A stretch of DNA of 27,563 bases, taken from the NCBI GenBank assembly GCA_034006265.1, contig JAVETB010000036.1:1-27563 (forward strand), in the 5' to 3' direction. Shown piece after piece: positions 1 to 6,686 of the stretch. The translations under genes and the position numbers were made by a program. Positions within the stretch are counted from its first letter, which is position 1, and each line of letters begins with the position of its first letter. This DNA comes from Syntrophus sp034006265. Lineage in GTDB: Bacteria > Desulfobacterota > Syntrophia > Syntrophales > Syntrophaceae. The notes under the pieces were generated by a model. That model searched no databases. It was given only the letters and a program-made list of their open reading frames with translations, and was not told where the DNA came from.

Positions 1-1
1 G

Positions 2-118
2 CGCCGGATTATGGGGCACCCGGCCAAACGAATTCAGGAGCTGCTGCCGGATCGCTGGCTGGCCGCTCGACATAAGGATGCCGGGAATGTAGCCGGCGCG
101 CAAGATGGGCTGGGTTGA
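2..118 (+). pseudogene. C-terminal scrap of an IS66-like transposase (tentative)
   Basis: The frame is open from the window edge to a TGA and encodes about 38 residues. It includes HPAKRIQELLPDRW, which resembles the conserved C-terminal tail of IS66-type transposases (HPxxRIxxLLPWxW). Nothing else of the transposase is visible because the window begins here. The frame overlaps the start of the integrase-like fragment that follows, so the two look like a join of two broken genes. The assignment rests on one short motif; another protein is possible. Confidence 0.35.
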
Positions 119-308
119 CGGTTACGCTGACAAAATCATTAACAAGGCACAGGCCAGAACGGAGGGTACGGTCTTGGAGCGTCATTACAACAAATACCAA
201 TACCTTAAGGAGCTTCGCGAACTATTCGGAATCGTCGAAAAGGAAATCCTGCGAATAATCGGTCAGCCGCCGACTCCGGCCAAAGTGATCAATCTAAGAA
301 ACCGATGA
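93..308 (+). pseudogene. C-terminal fragment of a tyrosine recombinase/integrase (tentative)
   Basis: The open frame starts just after an in-frame TAG at 90-92. An ATG at 105 would give 67 residues. The stretch VLERHYNKYQYLKELREL resembles the end of P4-type integrases (YDRxxYLxEKRxAL), where the catalytic tyrosine lies, followed by a short basic tail. The core Arg-His-Arg residues that precede this in a real integrase are missing, so the piece cannot be an active enzyme. It is best read as the 3' end of an integrase left by recombination. No attachment site or tRNA gene is visible next to it. Confidence 0.4.
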
Positions 309-373
309 TCAGCATGCCCCCTTGCCACGCACTCCTCAGACCAGAAATCCTAAACATCCCCCAGCCTGAGCTG

Positions 374-426
374 ATCCCTGCTGGAATTTATTAGTAACGG
401 TCATTACTGTAACTTCCAGCAGGGAT
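374..426. repeat. Long perfect hairpin
   Basis: A 13-bp perfect inverted repeat (ATCCCTGCTGGAA at 374-386, its complement at 414-426) encloses a 27-nt loop that holds a second 5-bp stem (AGTAA at 393-397, TTACT at 404-408). No T-run follows on either strand, so a normal intrinsic terminator is not well supported. It lies between the integrase fragment and the 3' end of the metallopeptidase-like gene. It could be a terminator for that gene, a recombination site or a small repeat element. The rest of 309-564 shows nothing I recognise. Confidence 0.5.
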
Positions 427-564
427 TCTCGTAACCATTTGATCCGCCTTTACATGCACCGCCACTCTCTCGAACCAGCAATCATAAATGACCCCGAAAA
501 GAACACGAAGGTGAACAATCTGATCGATACTGGTTGAGTTGAATTACTTATCTTTCTGTGCGGT

Positions 565-1245
565 TCACGAATTGACCACGTTAGACGAATTAAGATGTTT
601 CAACATTCGTCCTGCAACCCTTTTGAATACGGCCAATTTATCGTCCATGGTATCTCCAGGAACAACAGGGAAATCATGAAAAAAATCCCGAATGTCTTCC
701 CAAAAAATCCTGTCCAATTTGTTATCCAAAAGAATCTTAACGCATTCCTTGCTTAACAGCATGCTTTCCGATAGCGTCAAACCACAATCGCAATCCCTAT
801 ATTCATACTCAATTTCAGAAAAATCATAACCAGCAGTTCTGAGAAAAATATTATGAATAATCGAAAAAACAAAATCATGACCACATCCATAAGAAAACAG
901 ATGTGCAGCCTCATGGATATATGTTTCTCTCATTTCTTTTACCGAAAACAGTTTGCCAATATCCATAAAAATTAACGGCCATTCGATCTCGCCTTCAAGA
1001 AATACACAACCTCTCAAATCGTCCAGATCACAGAAAATAACAGGATAGTTTGGCATTTCATATTTTTCTACAAGATCACAAAGTTCTTCGATTTCTGATG
1101 CTGCAATTTGTTTTTTTTCAAGGATAGAATGGTCAAATTCAATAGTAAGAATTTTGCTACCACAAGTAAAATCAGTGATTGATGGCTGACTTTTTAAAGA
1201 AAAAGCCCTGATTTTAGAAGTTTTGTTTCCCGCAAAGTTTTTCAT
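565..1245 (-). CDS. HExxH zinc metallopeptidase-like protein, unknown family
   Basis: The 226-residue protein carries H111-E-A-A-H115 followed by G122-H123-D, an arrangement (HExxH plus a third His a few residues on) typical of zinc-dependent peptidases such as SprT/M48-like families. The helix before it (VKEMRETYI) fits the active-site helix. A Cys-rich stretch (DCDC, residues 151-154) may be structural. No signal peptide or membrane segment is seen, so it is probably cytoplasmic. The start is well placed: AAGGAGG lies 4 nt before the ATG. The gene is clearly more AT-rich than most neighbours, which suggests recent transfer. It stands alone, so its substrate is unknown. Family and function are inference; only the motif is seen. 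Confidence 0.6.
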   Translation of the reverse strand: MKNFAGNKTSKIRAFSLKSQPSITDFTCGSKILTIEFDHSILEKKQIAASEIEELCDLVEKYEMPNYPVIFCDLDDLRGCVFLEGEIEWPLIFMDIGKLFSVKEMRETYIHEAAHLFSYGCGHDFVFSIIHNIFLRTAGYDFSEIEYEYRDCDCGLTLSESMLLSKECVKILLDNKLDRIFWEDIRDFFHDFPVVPGDTMDDKLAVFKRVAGRMLKHLNSSNVVNS

Positions 1246-1287
1246 AGTTCCTCCTTAAAGTAGTTTTTTAGCCATTGTTTTTTACGA

Positions 1288-1316
1288 AATATTTTCAAGA
1301 ATTAACCATATATCAA
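1288..1316 (-). promoter_or_regulatory. Candidate sigma-70 promoter of the metallopeptidase-like gene
   Basis: On the minus strand TTGATA (1316-1311) is followed after 17 nt by AATATT (1293-1288), about 43 bp before the start codon. Spacing is ideal and the region is AT-rich. Just upstream a 10-bp palindrome, ATGACGTCAT (1351-1360), could be a regulator site. Confidence 0.4.
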
Positions 1317-1360
1317 TATTCATTTAAACTTCACCGGTATAAACATTTTTATGACGTCAT

Positions 1361-1707
1361 GAAAACCACCGTATTTCAAGTCAATCCATTGTCAATAGAG
1401 TTTTTTTATATTTTTTTCTAATTTTATAAATTTTTTGTGCTAGTCAAAAAACCAGGAAATAGTATCGTCTGTGTCTAAATAAGACATTGTCCTAACAGGA
1501 CTCAGTGGGCTTCCCTTTTCAACCTGAGGGGGCCGGTCTTTCAATCCCCCTACACCCGGCTGTTACTTCCACCAACCCCATCCCGCGCTGCGGAGACTGA
1601 CCTGCTTTCGGCCTTGCGCATCCTGCATAAACAGATCACTTACAGCACCCAGGTGCGCTTCGACTACCGCAACCTGGAATGAGTCGCTATCAGCCGCACC
1701 GTCGATC
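1361..1707. other. Intergenic stretch without a recognisable gene
   Basis: The first part is AT-rich and non-coding. From about 1500 the composition turns GC-rich, and one plus-strand frame is open to a TGA at 1679-1681 (ending with ...TQVRFDYRNLE). It has no start signal and no family I recognise. The composition change near 1490 probably marks a junction between an acquired AT-rich segment and the mosaic to its right. Confidence 0.5.
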
Positions 1708-1987
1708 TGCGGTAGAGATCCCTTCGCAGGCCATCCAGCGCGGTTTCATCGATGGCGGCCCGGATTGCCCAGGCGGTCGTCAAATCCATCTCCGGTCTCC
1801 TATTGTGTTGACGGACGATATACGGGGAGTTTGCGCAGGACCTCCTCGACCTTGCTCAGCACTTGGATCTCTCCGGTCATGGGGGTTTCGGGATAGGCGG
1901 GATTTCCGCGAGCAGGGCATCCCCGGTCGCGGTACGACGAGCCAGCTGCTGCACGCGGGTTCTCCCCGTCACGTCGCGACAAAGAAG
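1708..1987 (-). pseudogene. Decayed duplicate of the repressor 3' end and its partner gene's 5' end
   Basis: About 280 bp match 3620-3900 closely with scattered substitutions and at least one single-base indel. The copied part covers the first codons of the 108-residue gene (3375-3701), the intergenic gap, and the last third of the XRE/S24-type repressor (3730-4314). In the copy the repressor stop codon is lost (LPV runs on as LPVYRPSTQ) and the reading frame is disturbed, so no functional product is expected. On its right it abuts directly a copy of a different gene tail (1990-2120). Confidence 0.8.
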
Positions 1988-1989
1988 CG

Positions 1990-2120
1990 CCCTAGAGGAA
2001 GAGCGAAAAGGGAGAGTGGAGGCGGAAGAAAAACAGTTGGATGTGGAGGGGAAGAAGGAGGAACCAGAAAAGACCGTCAAGCTTTCGAGGCGGTTTGTTG
2101 TAACCGGCACCGACGATTAA
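1990..2120 (+). pseudogene. Remnant of a charged helical gene tail, paralogous to 6290-6387
   Basis: The frame encodes LEEERKGRVEAEEKQLD and continues rich in Glu and Lys. It matches QEEEREGRIEAEKLLAGKK in the frameshifted gene at 6141-6387, with a small indel. Such charged helical tails occur at the ends of several nuclease/transposase-associated families (for example Rpn-type), but the diagnostic N-terminal domain is absent, so I do not name the family. It has no start of its own. Between 2121 and 2304 I see no gene. Confidence 0.55.
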
Positions 2121-2304
2121 ACCCCAAAACGTCCTTTAGCCGGCCACCGCAGAGTTTGGAGCTGGGAGGATATTCGAAGGTGCTTATGGATTCGCTCCCA
2201 ACGTAGCCCCGTCGGCGATTCTTACGCCGGTGGCTGGGCTGGTCAAACTGGGCTTGCGGTTCTCAAGCCCCTGGATTTATCCGTGGGGAGGTCGGCTGCA
2301 ACAC

Positions 2305-2622
2305 CTAGGTTCCAGCTTTCTTGATCTCGGCGTACATGGCATCCGGTGCCAGATCGATTTCGCCGGGCCAAGTCACCGCACCGTGCTCGACAAACACTTG
2401 ATTGAAGAGCGCGGAATCGGCGAGGGCGGCGAAGACCCCGGCGCTAGGCGAATGAACAAGGGCGGACAAATCTACCAGCCCTTCGGTGCCATCCACAAAT
2501 TGGACATACAGCCGGAAATCCGGCAGAGCATCCATGGCTGCCACACGCCACGGCATTCGCGGTTGGATGGGCGGCGTTACGGCAAGGGGCGAATCTTGCG
2601 GGGCAACTGGTTTCGGGCTCAT
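2305..2622 (-). CDS. DUF2442 domain protein
   Basis: The 105-residue protein matches the DUF2442 pattern: LPDFRLYVQFVDGTEGLVDL, then a helix with LADSALFNQV, then the strongly conserved WPGEIDLAPDAMYAEI near the C-terminus. DUF2442 proteins are small cytoplasmic proteins often coded next to DUF4160 partners and treated as possible toxin-antitoxin components. Here no DUF4160 gene is found upstream, so the gene seems orphaned. The ATG at 2622 is preferred over the TTG at 2631 because GGAGG (2637-2633) lies at usable distance only from the ATG. Domain call is firm; biochemical role is unknown. Confidence 0.8.
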   Translation of the reverse strand: MSPKPVAPQDSPLAVTPPIQPRMPWRVAAMDALPDFRLYVQFVDGTEGLVDLSALVHSPSAGVFAALADSALFNQVFVEHGAVTWPGEIDLAPDAMYAEIKKAGT

Positions 2623-2700
2623 AGTTCCCAATCCTCCATCGTTTAAAATAGCCGTTCCCGAGACGATTTCCCGAACAATCTAACCGGGGATCGAGTCTGT

Positions 2701-2864
2701 CAGGCGGCCACGTCGGCAACCCAGCCTTTATGGTTGTGACTGATCGCCACCCGCCGATGCACATAGGGGCTGCGGGGAAAGCGAGAGGTTCGCCATCTCG
2801 TCAAAGTAGGTTTCAATCCGGCGTTTATGGACCACCAGGCTGCGAAGCAGCAGCTCATGCCGAC
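2701..2864 (-). repeat. Segment duplicated at 6976-7137 (MqsA-like antitoxin tail)
   Basis: About 160 bp are nearly the same as the 3' end of the MqsA-like gene at 6977-7477, including the coded run YFDEMANLSLSPQP. In this copy an extra base near 2762-2770 shifts the frame, so the protein here ends early at 2728 with LCASAGGDQSQP instead of continuing with the antitoxin's natural tail. The match ends inside the DUF2384 gene, at about its residue 148. Confidence 0.8.
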
Positions 2865-3303
2865 GATTTTTCCTTCGTCCCGAAAACACCCCATGCTCGA
2901 TGCGGCCAAGAACCTTAAGCAACTCCTCTTCTCCTTCCGCCCGCGTCAGGATGTCGATCGGCGTCTGTCCGCCCATTGCCGTGATTCTCGTCGTCAACCA
3001 TTCCGCCGCACTGGCCTCGTCACCGAAAACCTCCAACGCACGGCATCGGATAGTCTCCGGAACGGTTTGAAAAGCCGCCCGGTCGAGGACGGCTTTGATT
3101 TGCGTAAAAGAAGCATCATCCGGAAGTTCTCCCAGGTCGACGATCACCTGCCGCAGCAAGGGGCCTTGGCGGTTTTCTGTGTCCTGACCTGAGCTCCGTG
3201 TCCGCCTTTCTTGCCGGTCTACGATCTTGTCGTGAATAACGATTCCGAAAACGATCAGCAAAATGATGGTCAGACAGAGATAGATTACCATCAGGGGTTC
3301 CAT
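2728..3303 (-). CDS. Membrane-anchored DUF2384 (MbcA/ParS/Xre-type toxin-binding domain) protein with foreign C-terminus
   Basis: The 191-residue product has three parts. Residues 5-23 form one hydrophobic segment followed by a basic stretch, predicting an N-terminal anchor facing the cytoplasm. Residues 84-140 match DUF2384 (ALEVFGDEASAAEWL ... GGQTPIDIL ... LGRIEHGVFS), the toxin-binding domain of antitoxins that pair with RES toxins. Residues 148-178 are the duplicated tail of an MqsA-like antitoxin. The usual XRE-like DNA-binding part of such antitoxins is not visible, and no RES toxin gene lies alongside. Start is supported by AAAAAGGAG 8 nt before the ATG. It may be a relic fusion or a repurposed antitoxin. 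Confidence 0.7.
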   Translation of the reverse strand: MEPLMVIYLCLTIILLIVFGIVIHDKIVDRQERRTRSSGQDTENRQGPLLRQVIVDLGELPDDASFTQIKAVLDRAAFQTVPETIRCRALEVFGDEASAAEWLTTRITAMGGQTPIDILTRAEGEEELLKVLGRIEHGVFSGRRKNRRHELLLRSLVVHKRRIETYFDEMANLSLSPQPLCASAGGDQSQP

Positions 3304-3374
3304 CGGACGTTCTCCTTTTTGTCATGATAGCAACTTGGATGTCCTATCAAGGATGGGCCTCGCCATCTCCGCCT

Positions 3375-3701
3375 TCAGCGCATCTCGATGGCGACCAAGG
3401 CGTGAAGCCAGCAGGCGAAGTCGCCGATGGTCTTGCGCTCGTCGGTCAGCAGGGCGCGCCAGGCGTTGTCCTCCCCGGCCTTGGCCATGTTGCGGCTGAG
3501 GATGTTGCAGGCGTCGATGAAGGCGTTGTGGGCGAGAGTGCGGCCCCGGTCTTTTTCGAGCCGTTCCTCGGTCGAGAGCAAGGCCCAGGTCGCCCGGATA
3601 TGGGCGTAGTCCACCGCCTTGCGGTAGAGATCCCTACGCAGGCCATCCAGCGCGGTTTCATCGATGGCGGCCCGGATTTCCCGGGCGGTCGTCAGGTCCA
3701 T
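3375..3701 (-). CDS. Small helical protein of unknown function, partner of the XRE/S24 repressor
   Basis: This 108-residue protein is predicted mostly alpha-helical, with conserved-looking stretches RRDLYRKAVDYAHIRATWAL and AHNAFIDACNILSRNMAKAG. I do not recognise the family. AAAGGAGA lies 6 nt before the ATG, and the start is only 28 bp after the stop of the repressor gene on the same strand, so the two form an operon. The first codons of this gene are also present in the degraded duplicate at 1708-1987, which shows the pair has been copied as a block. It may be a modulator of the repressor or of the divergent nuclease; that is inference. Confidence 0.65.
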   Translation of the reverse strand: MDLTTAREIRAAIDETALDGLRRDLYRKAVDYAHIRATWALLSTEERLEKDRGRTLAHNAFIDACNILSRNMAKAGEDNAWRALLTDERKTIGDFACWLHALVAIEMR

Positions 3702-3729
3702 CTCCGGTCTCCTTTTGTGTTGACGGACG

Positions 3730-4314
3730 CTATACGGGAAGTTTGCGCAGGACTGCCTCGATCTTGCCCAGCACCCGGATCTCCCCGGTCAGGGGCGTTT
3801 CGGGATAAGCGGGATTCTCCGCGAGCAGGGCATCCCCGGTCGTGGTACGACGGGCCAGCTGCCGCACACGGATTCTCCCCGTCTCGTCGCGACACAGAAG
3901 CCGGTCCCCCAGCCTGGCCGGTTCGTCCCGGACCAGCAGCACATCCCCGGGATGGATGACGGGAAACATGCTCTCGTCCCGCATCCGGTAAGCAAAGCTC
4001 ATCCCCTCCACCTCGGGAAACCCGACCCAGCCCCTGGGCGCGACGTCTCCGCCCATCTCTTGCAACTGATCGTCCCCGAATAGCGGAAGCGCATGTTTCG
4101 TCGGGCCGTCCGGCTCGCCGGCAATCAGTTCATTGAGATCGGCCCCGAAGAGCTTGCGCACGGCGACGAGAAATTCCACATCCGGCTGCCGGTTCCCTTT
4201 CTCCAGCCGGTTCATGGCCGCCGGCGCCAGCCCGACCTTCTCCGCGAACTCCTTCTGTGAAAGTCCTGTTCGGACACGGAACAGCCGGATTCGTTCGGCA
4301 ACATTTATTTCCAT
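3730..4314 (-). CDS. XRE-family repressor with S24/LexA-like C-terminal domain
   Basis: The 194-residue protein has an N-terminal helix-turn-helix (residues 5-62; LSQKEFAEKVGLAPAAMNRLEKG) and a C-terminal S24 peptidase-like fold (about 105-160) with MRDESMFPVIHPGDVLLV. The serine nucleophile position is kept (S115), but the general-base lysine of LexA-type proteins appears to be Arg (R151 in RVRQL), and no Ala-Gly cleavage site is evident, so self-cleavage is doubtful. It is divergent from the zinc-ribbon nuclease gene, with shared control sequences in between, and co-transcribed with the 108-residue gene. It probably represses both directions, like a phage CI-type regulator. Confidence 0.85.
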   Translation of the reverse strand: MEINVAERIRLFRVRTGLSQKEFAEKVGLAPAAMNRLEKGNRQPDVEFLVAVRKLFGADLNELIAGEPDGPTKHALPLFGDDQLQEMGGDVAPRGWVGFPEVEGMSFAYRMRDESMFPVIHPGDVLLVRDEPARLGDRLLCRDETGRIRVRQLARRTTTGDALLAENPAYPETPLTGEIRVLGKIEAVLRKLPV

Positions 4315-4483
4315 AAAAGAACTCCTGTTGAGGTTTATTGTCGCAGTACGACATCAGATTTCTTATAGCAAAAAAAAGTTCTTTTTTGTGCAATTTTATC
4401 TATTGATTTCTTTTCGGTCAATGCTAGCGTGGAATTACGTCAAGCAACTTTGTTCCACTTTCCTCAACCGAAAGGAGTCATGC
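4315..4483. promoter_or_regulatory. Divergent promoter region with operator-like palindromes
   Basis: The gap between the repressor and the nuclease gene is AT-rich in its centre. It has a 24-bp near-perfect palindrome at 4368-4391 (arms GCAAAAAAAAG and CTTTTTTGTGC) and a shorter one, GTCG-N5-CGAC, near 4340-4352. The motif AGTTCTTTT within the long palindrome recurs on the other strand just before the repressor start. These are plausible binding sites for the XRE repressor. AAAGGAG at 4471-4477 is the ribosome site of the nuclease gene. Confidence 0.5.
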
Positions 4484-6073
4484 ATGAGAATCCCGCAAAA
4501 CGAAGCCGAATGGTCGCAATTTCTGCAACAGGCCGGTCTGGAGCTGCTGGCCTACGTTCCGGCCGCCGCCACCGATCAGGCCCTCCTGTCCATCCGCTGC
4601 CATAGCTGTCGGGCGGAAGAGCACTCGGTTCGCGCCGGGAACCTGATCCGTCGCAAGGTTCTCTGCCGGAAGTGCAGCCCCCGGCAAAGCTACACCACCG
4701 AGCGGATCAAGGACGTGATCGCCGCCAACGGTGGCCTCTACCTCGGCGGCGAGGTTACGAGCAAAGAGTCGCTGGTCTGGATGAACTGCCCGGGTTGCGG
4801 ACGGGAGGCGACCAAGACGGCCCACGACGTGATCCGGCGCCCGGAGAGCTGCGCCCAATGCCGGCTGGAAAAAGCCCGGAAGACCGTTTTGACGGTCAAC
4901 CAGAACCTCGCAAAGGCTCAACAAATCGCTGCTGAACGCGGCGGAAAGTGCCTGACCACGGAGCCTCTGATCTCCACGACCGACCCCCTCCGGTGGGAAT
5001 GCGCCATGGGGCACACCTGGGAGGCGACTCTCGGCAGCGTCGATGGCCAGGGAACCTGGTGCCCGACCTGCAACACCAGCCGGAGTGAAAATCTGGTGCG
5101 GGCTATTTTGGAGGCCGCTTTTGATGTGCCTTTCCCCCGGCAGCATCCGGCGTTTTTGCAGGGATTGGAGCTGGATGGATTTAGCTCGGAACTCAATCTG
5201 GCTTTCGAGGCGAACGGCGTTCAGCATCATCAGCGGTCGCCCATGTTTCACGCTTCGGAGCAGGATTTTCAGAAACAGCAAGAGCGCGACCATAAAAAGC
5301 AAGAGCTCTGCCGCGAGGCGGGCATCACCCTGCTCGTTATTCCGCACTCGGTGACCGATGTTGGGGCTTTGGAAACCCGGGGCTACATCGCGGAGCAGCT
5401 GGCAGTCCACGGATTTGTGCCGCCCCACGACCCGATGACGGTAGAGATTGATCCTCGGAAAATCTACGACCGGAGCCAGGACGAGACGTATCAGATGTTT
5501 GTGGAGATTGTCGCGCAAAATGGCGGGACCTTCGACCCCGCCGACTACCTCGGCGTCTCCCGCCCCCTGCAAGTCACCTGTGAAAATGGGCATACGACCT
5601 TACGGATCCCCAACCTGATCCTCAAAGGTCACTGGTGCGCGGTTTGCGCCGGGAGCAGCCGCCACGACCTGGAGCATATTCGTCAGGAACTGGGAAAAGA
5701 GGGCTGGTCGCTGGCAAGCGAAGAGAACGTCGAGTACCGCAATGCTCACCAGACGCTTCCGATGGTCTGCCCGAGCGGACACCGCGTCAATCGGACGTGG
5801 AACGCATGGAAAAACGGGGGCCGGTCCTGTCGGGAGTGCCGGCGGGAAGCAATCGGCGCCGGATTTCTTGAAAAAATGTCCACTCGTGGCTTTGCCATCG
5901 ACCTGGACAATCAGGACTACGTGGAGGGAAGCCAGATCGTGGCCGGAACCTGCCGGGAGTGCTCCGGCACGGTAGAAATGACGATCATTCAGTGGAAGGT
6001 TCTCGCGAAATGCCCCGAATGCGGGCGCGCCCTCCCGGCCTATCATCCGTGCCTTGAACGCAAAAAAGCCTAA
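4484..6073 (+). CDS. Multi-zinc-ribbon protein with Vsr-like/PD-(D/E)XK-type nuclease core
   Basis: The 529-residue protein has six Cys clusters of zinc-ribbon type: C39/C42-C61/C64, C102/C105-C123/C126, C173/H177-C193/C196, C366/H370-C385/C388, C429/H433-C449/C452 and C490/C493-C510/C513. Between the third and fourth lies a nuclease-like core: E202 in SRSENLVR, D231 in LELDGF, E242-A-N-G-V-Q-H-H, then D269-H-K-K and CREAGITLLVIP. This order is that of Vsr-related phage and homing-type endonucleases with treble-clef zinc domains. The likely role is site-selective DNA cleavage, with zinc ribbons reading DNA. ATG 4484 has AAAGGAG 6 nt upstream; the frame opens earlier but without start signals. 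It is divergent from the S24-type repressor. Confidence 0.75.
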   Translation: MRIPQNEAEWSQFLQQAGLELLAYVPAAATDQALLSIRCHSCRAEEHSVRAGNLIRRKVLCRKCSPRQSYTTERIKDVIAANGGLYLGGEVTSKESLVWMNCPGCGREATKTAHDVIRRPESCAQCRLEKARKTVLTVNQNLAKAQQIAAERGGKCLTTEPLISTTDPLRWECAMGHTWEATLGSVDGQGTWCPTCNTSRSENLVRAILEAAFDVPFPRQHPAFLQGLELDGFSSELNLAFEANGVQHHQRSPMFHASEQDFQKQQERDHKKQELCREAGITLLVIPHSVTDVGALETRGYIAEQLAVHGFVPPHDPMTVEIDPRKIYDRSQDETYQMFVEIVAQNGGTFDPADYLGVSRPLQVTCENGHTTLRIPNLILKGHWCAVCAGSSRHDLEHIRQELGKEGWSLASEENVEYRNAHQTLPMVCPSGHRVNRTWNAWKNGGRSCRECRREAIGAGFLEKMSTRGFAIDLDNQDYVEGSQIVAGTCRECSGTVEMTIIQWKVLAKCPECGRALPAYHPCLERKKA

Positions 6074-6088
6074 TTCCGGCCATTAACA

Positions 6089-6119
6089 AGGAAGCTCCCG
6101 GCACCGTCGGGAGCTTCCT
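6089..6119 (+). terminator. Hairpin after the nuclease gene
   Basis: A 12-bp perfect stem (AGGAAGCTCCCG and its complement) with a 7-nt loop begins 16 nt after the nuclease stop codon. No clear T-run follows, so it may act as a weak or factor-assisted terminator or stabilise the mRNA end. Confidence 0.6.
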
Positions 6120-6140
6120 GTCTGGCCCAAGTCAAGAAGC

Positions 6141-6387
6141 ATATCCTGGCTGACCTACAAGGACCGCCGGAATCTGGCCATGATCTATGCTGACCTGGAA
6201 AAACTCCTGGCCGTCATCGAGGCCCAGCGGGAGACCCCGGAAGCCAAGGAGAGAATCGAAGAACTCAGGCAAAGAACTGAGCGGAATCAAAATCGCCCAG
6301 GAGGAAGAGCGGGAGGGAAGGATAGAGGCGGAAAAACTGCTGGCCGGGAAGAAAGCGGAACACGAAAAGGCCGACAAGCAAAAATAA
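6141..6387 (+). pseudogene. Frameshifted 3' part of an unidentified gene
   Basis: One frame codes SWLTYKDRRNLAMIYADLEK and continues to about 6270 (KERIEELR). A second frame then carries the natural continuation, KIAQEEEREGRIEAEKLLAG, and ends at a TAA at 6385-6387. The switch between frames near 6270-6290 points to a one- or two-base indel. The product would be a charged helical C-terminal region. The same tail occurs in degraded form at 1990-2120. The N-terminal domain is missing, so the parent family cannot be named; an Rpn-like nuclease is one guess. Confidence 0.5.
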
Positions 6388-6506
6388 CGGCCGCGCCGGA
6401 TAGAAAAACCGGATTGAGCGATAGACGGACCCCGCCGAGGGGAGGGTTGACAGGCTATCCGCCCTCCGCTAAGTTTCCATTATTATATGGCAGAGAGGGG
6501 AATCTA

Positions 6507-6668
6507 TTGCAGAAGGTCAAGGAGTGCCGGACGTGTGCGCTGCACAAGCGGCTATTTGAGGAACTGGCAGAGGATCAGGGGCGGTTGATGCAGGAGGTTT
6601 TGTGCCGGGAGTGCAACCAAACCCCCTGGGCGGAATGGATACTGCTGGAGATAGAAAACACGCCGTAA
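6507..6668 (+). CDS. Small double-CxxC protein (hypothetical)
   Basis: The proposed 53-residue protein starts at TTG 6507, preceded by AGAGGGG 7 nt upstream. It has two CxxC pairs, ECRTCALH near the start and LCRECNQ later, spaced like a small zinc ribbon, and ends with WAEWILLEIENTP. A longer open frame runs back to 6180, but its upstream part belongs to the broken gene before it. No family is recognised. The CxxC spacing resembles single ribbons in the zinc-ribbon nuclease upstream, but no close similarity is evident. Confidence 0.4.
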   Translation: MQKVKECRTCALHKRLFEELAEDQGRLMQEVLCRECNQTPWAEWILLEIENTP

Positions 6669-6686
6669 TCGAGGAGCGTTCAGGTC

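Noticed and set aside
4133..4483. N-terminal extension of the nuclease gene to TTG 4133
   Set aside because: The extension would run antisense through the repressor gene and the promoter region. ATG 4484 has a good ribosome site.
4478..5593. 371-codon minus-strand frame opposite the zinc-ribbon nuclease gene
   Set aside because: The plus frame has regular Cys clusters and a good ribosome site; the minus frame is a shadow.
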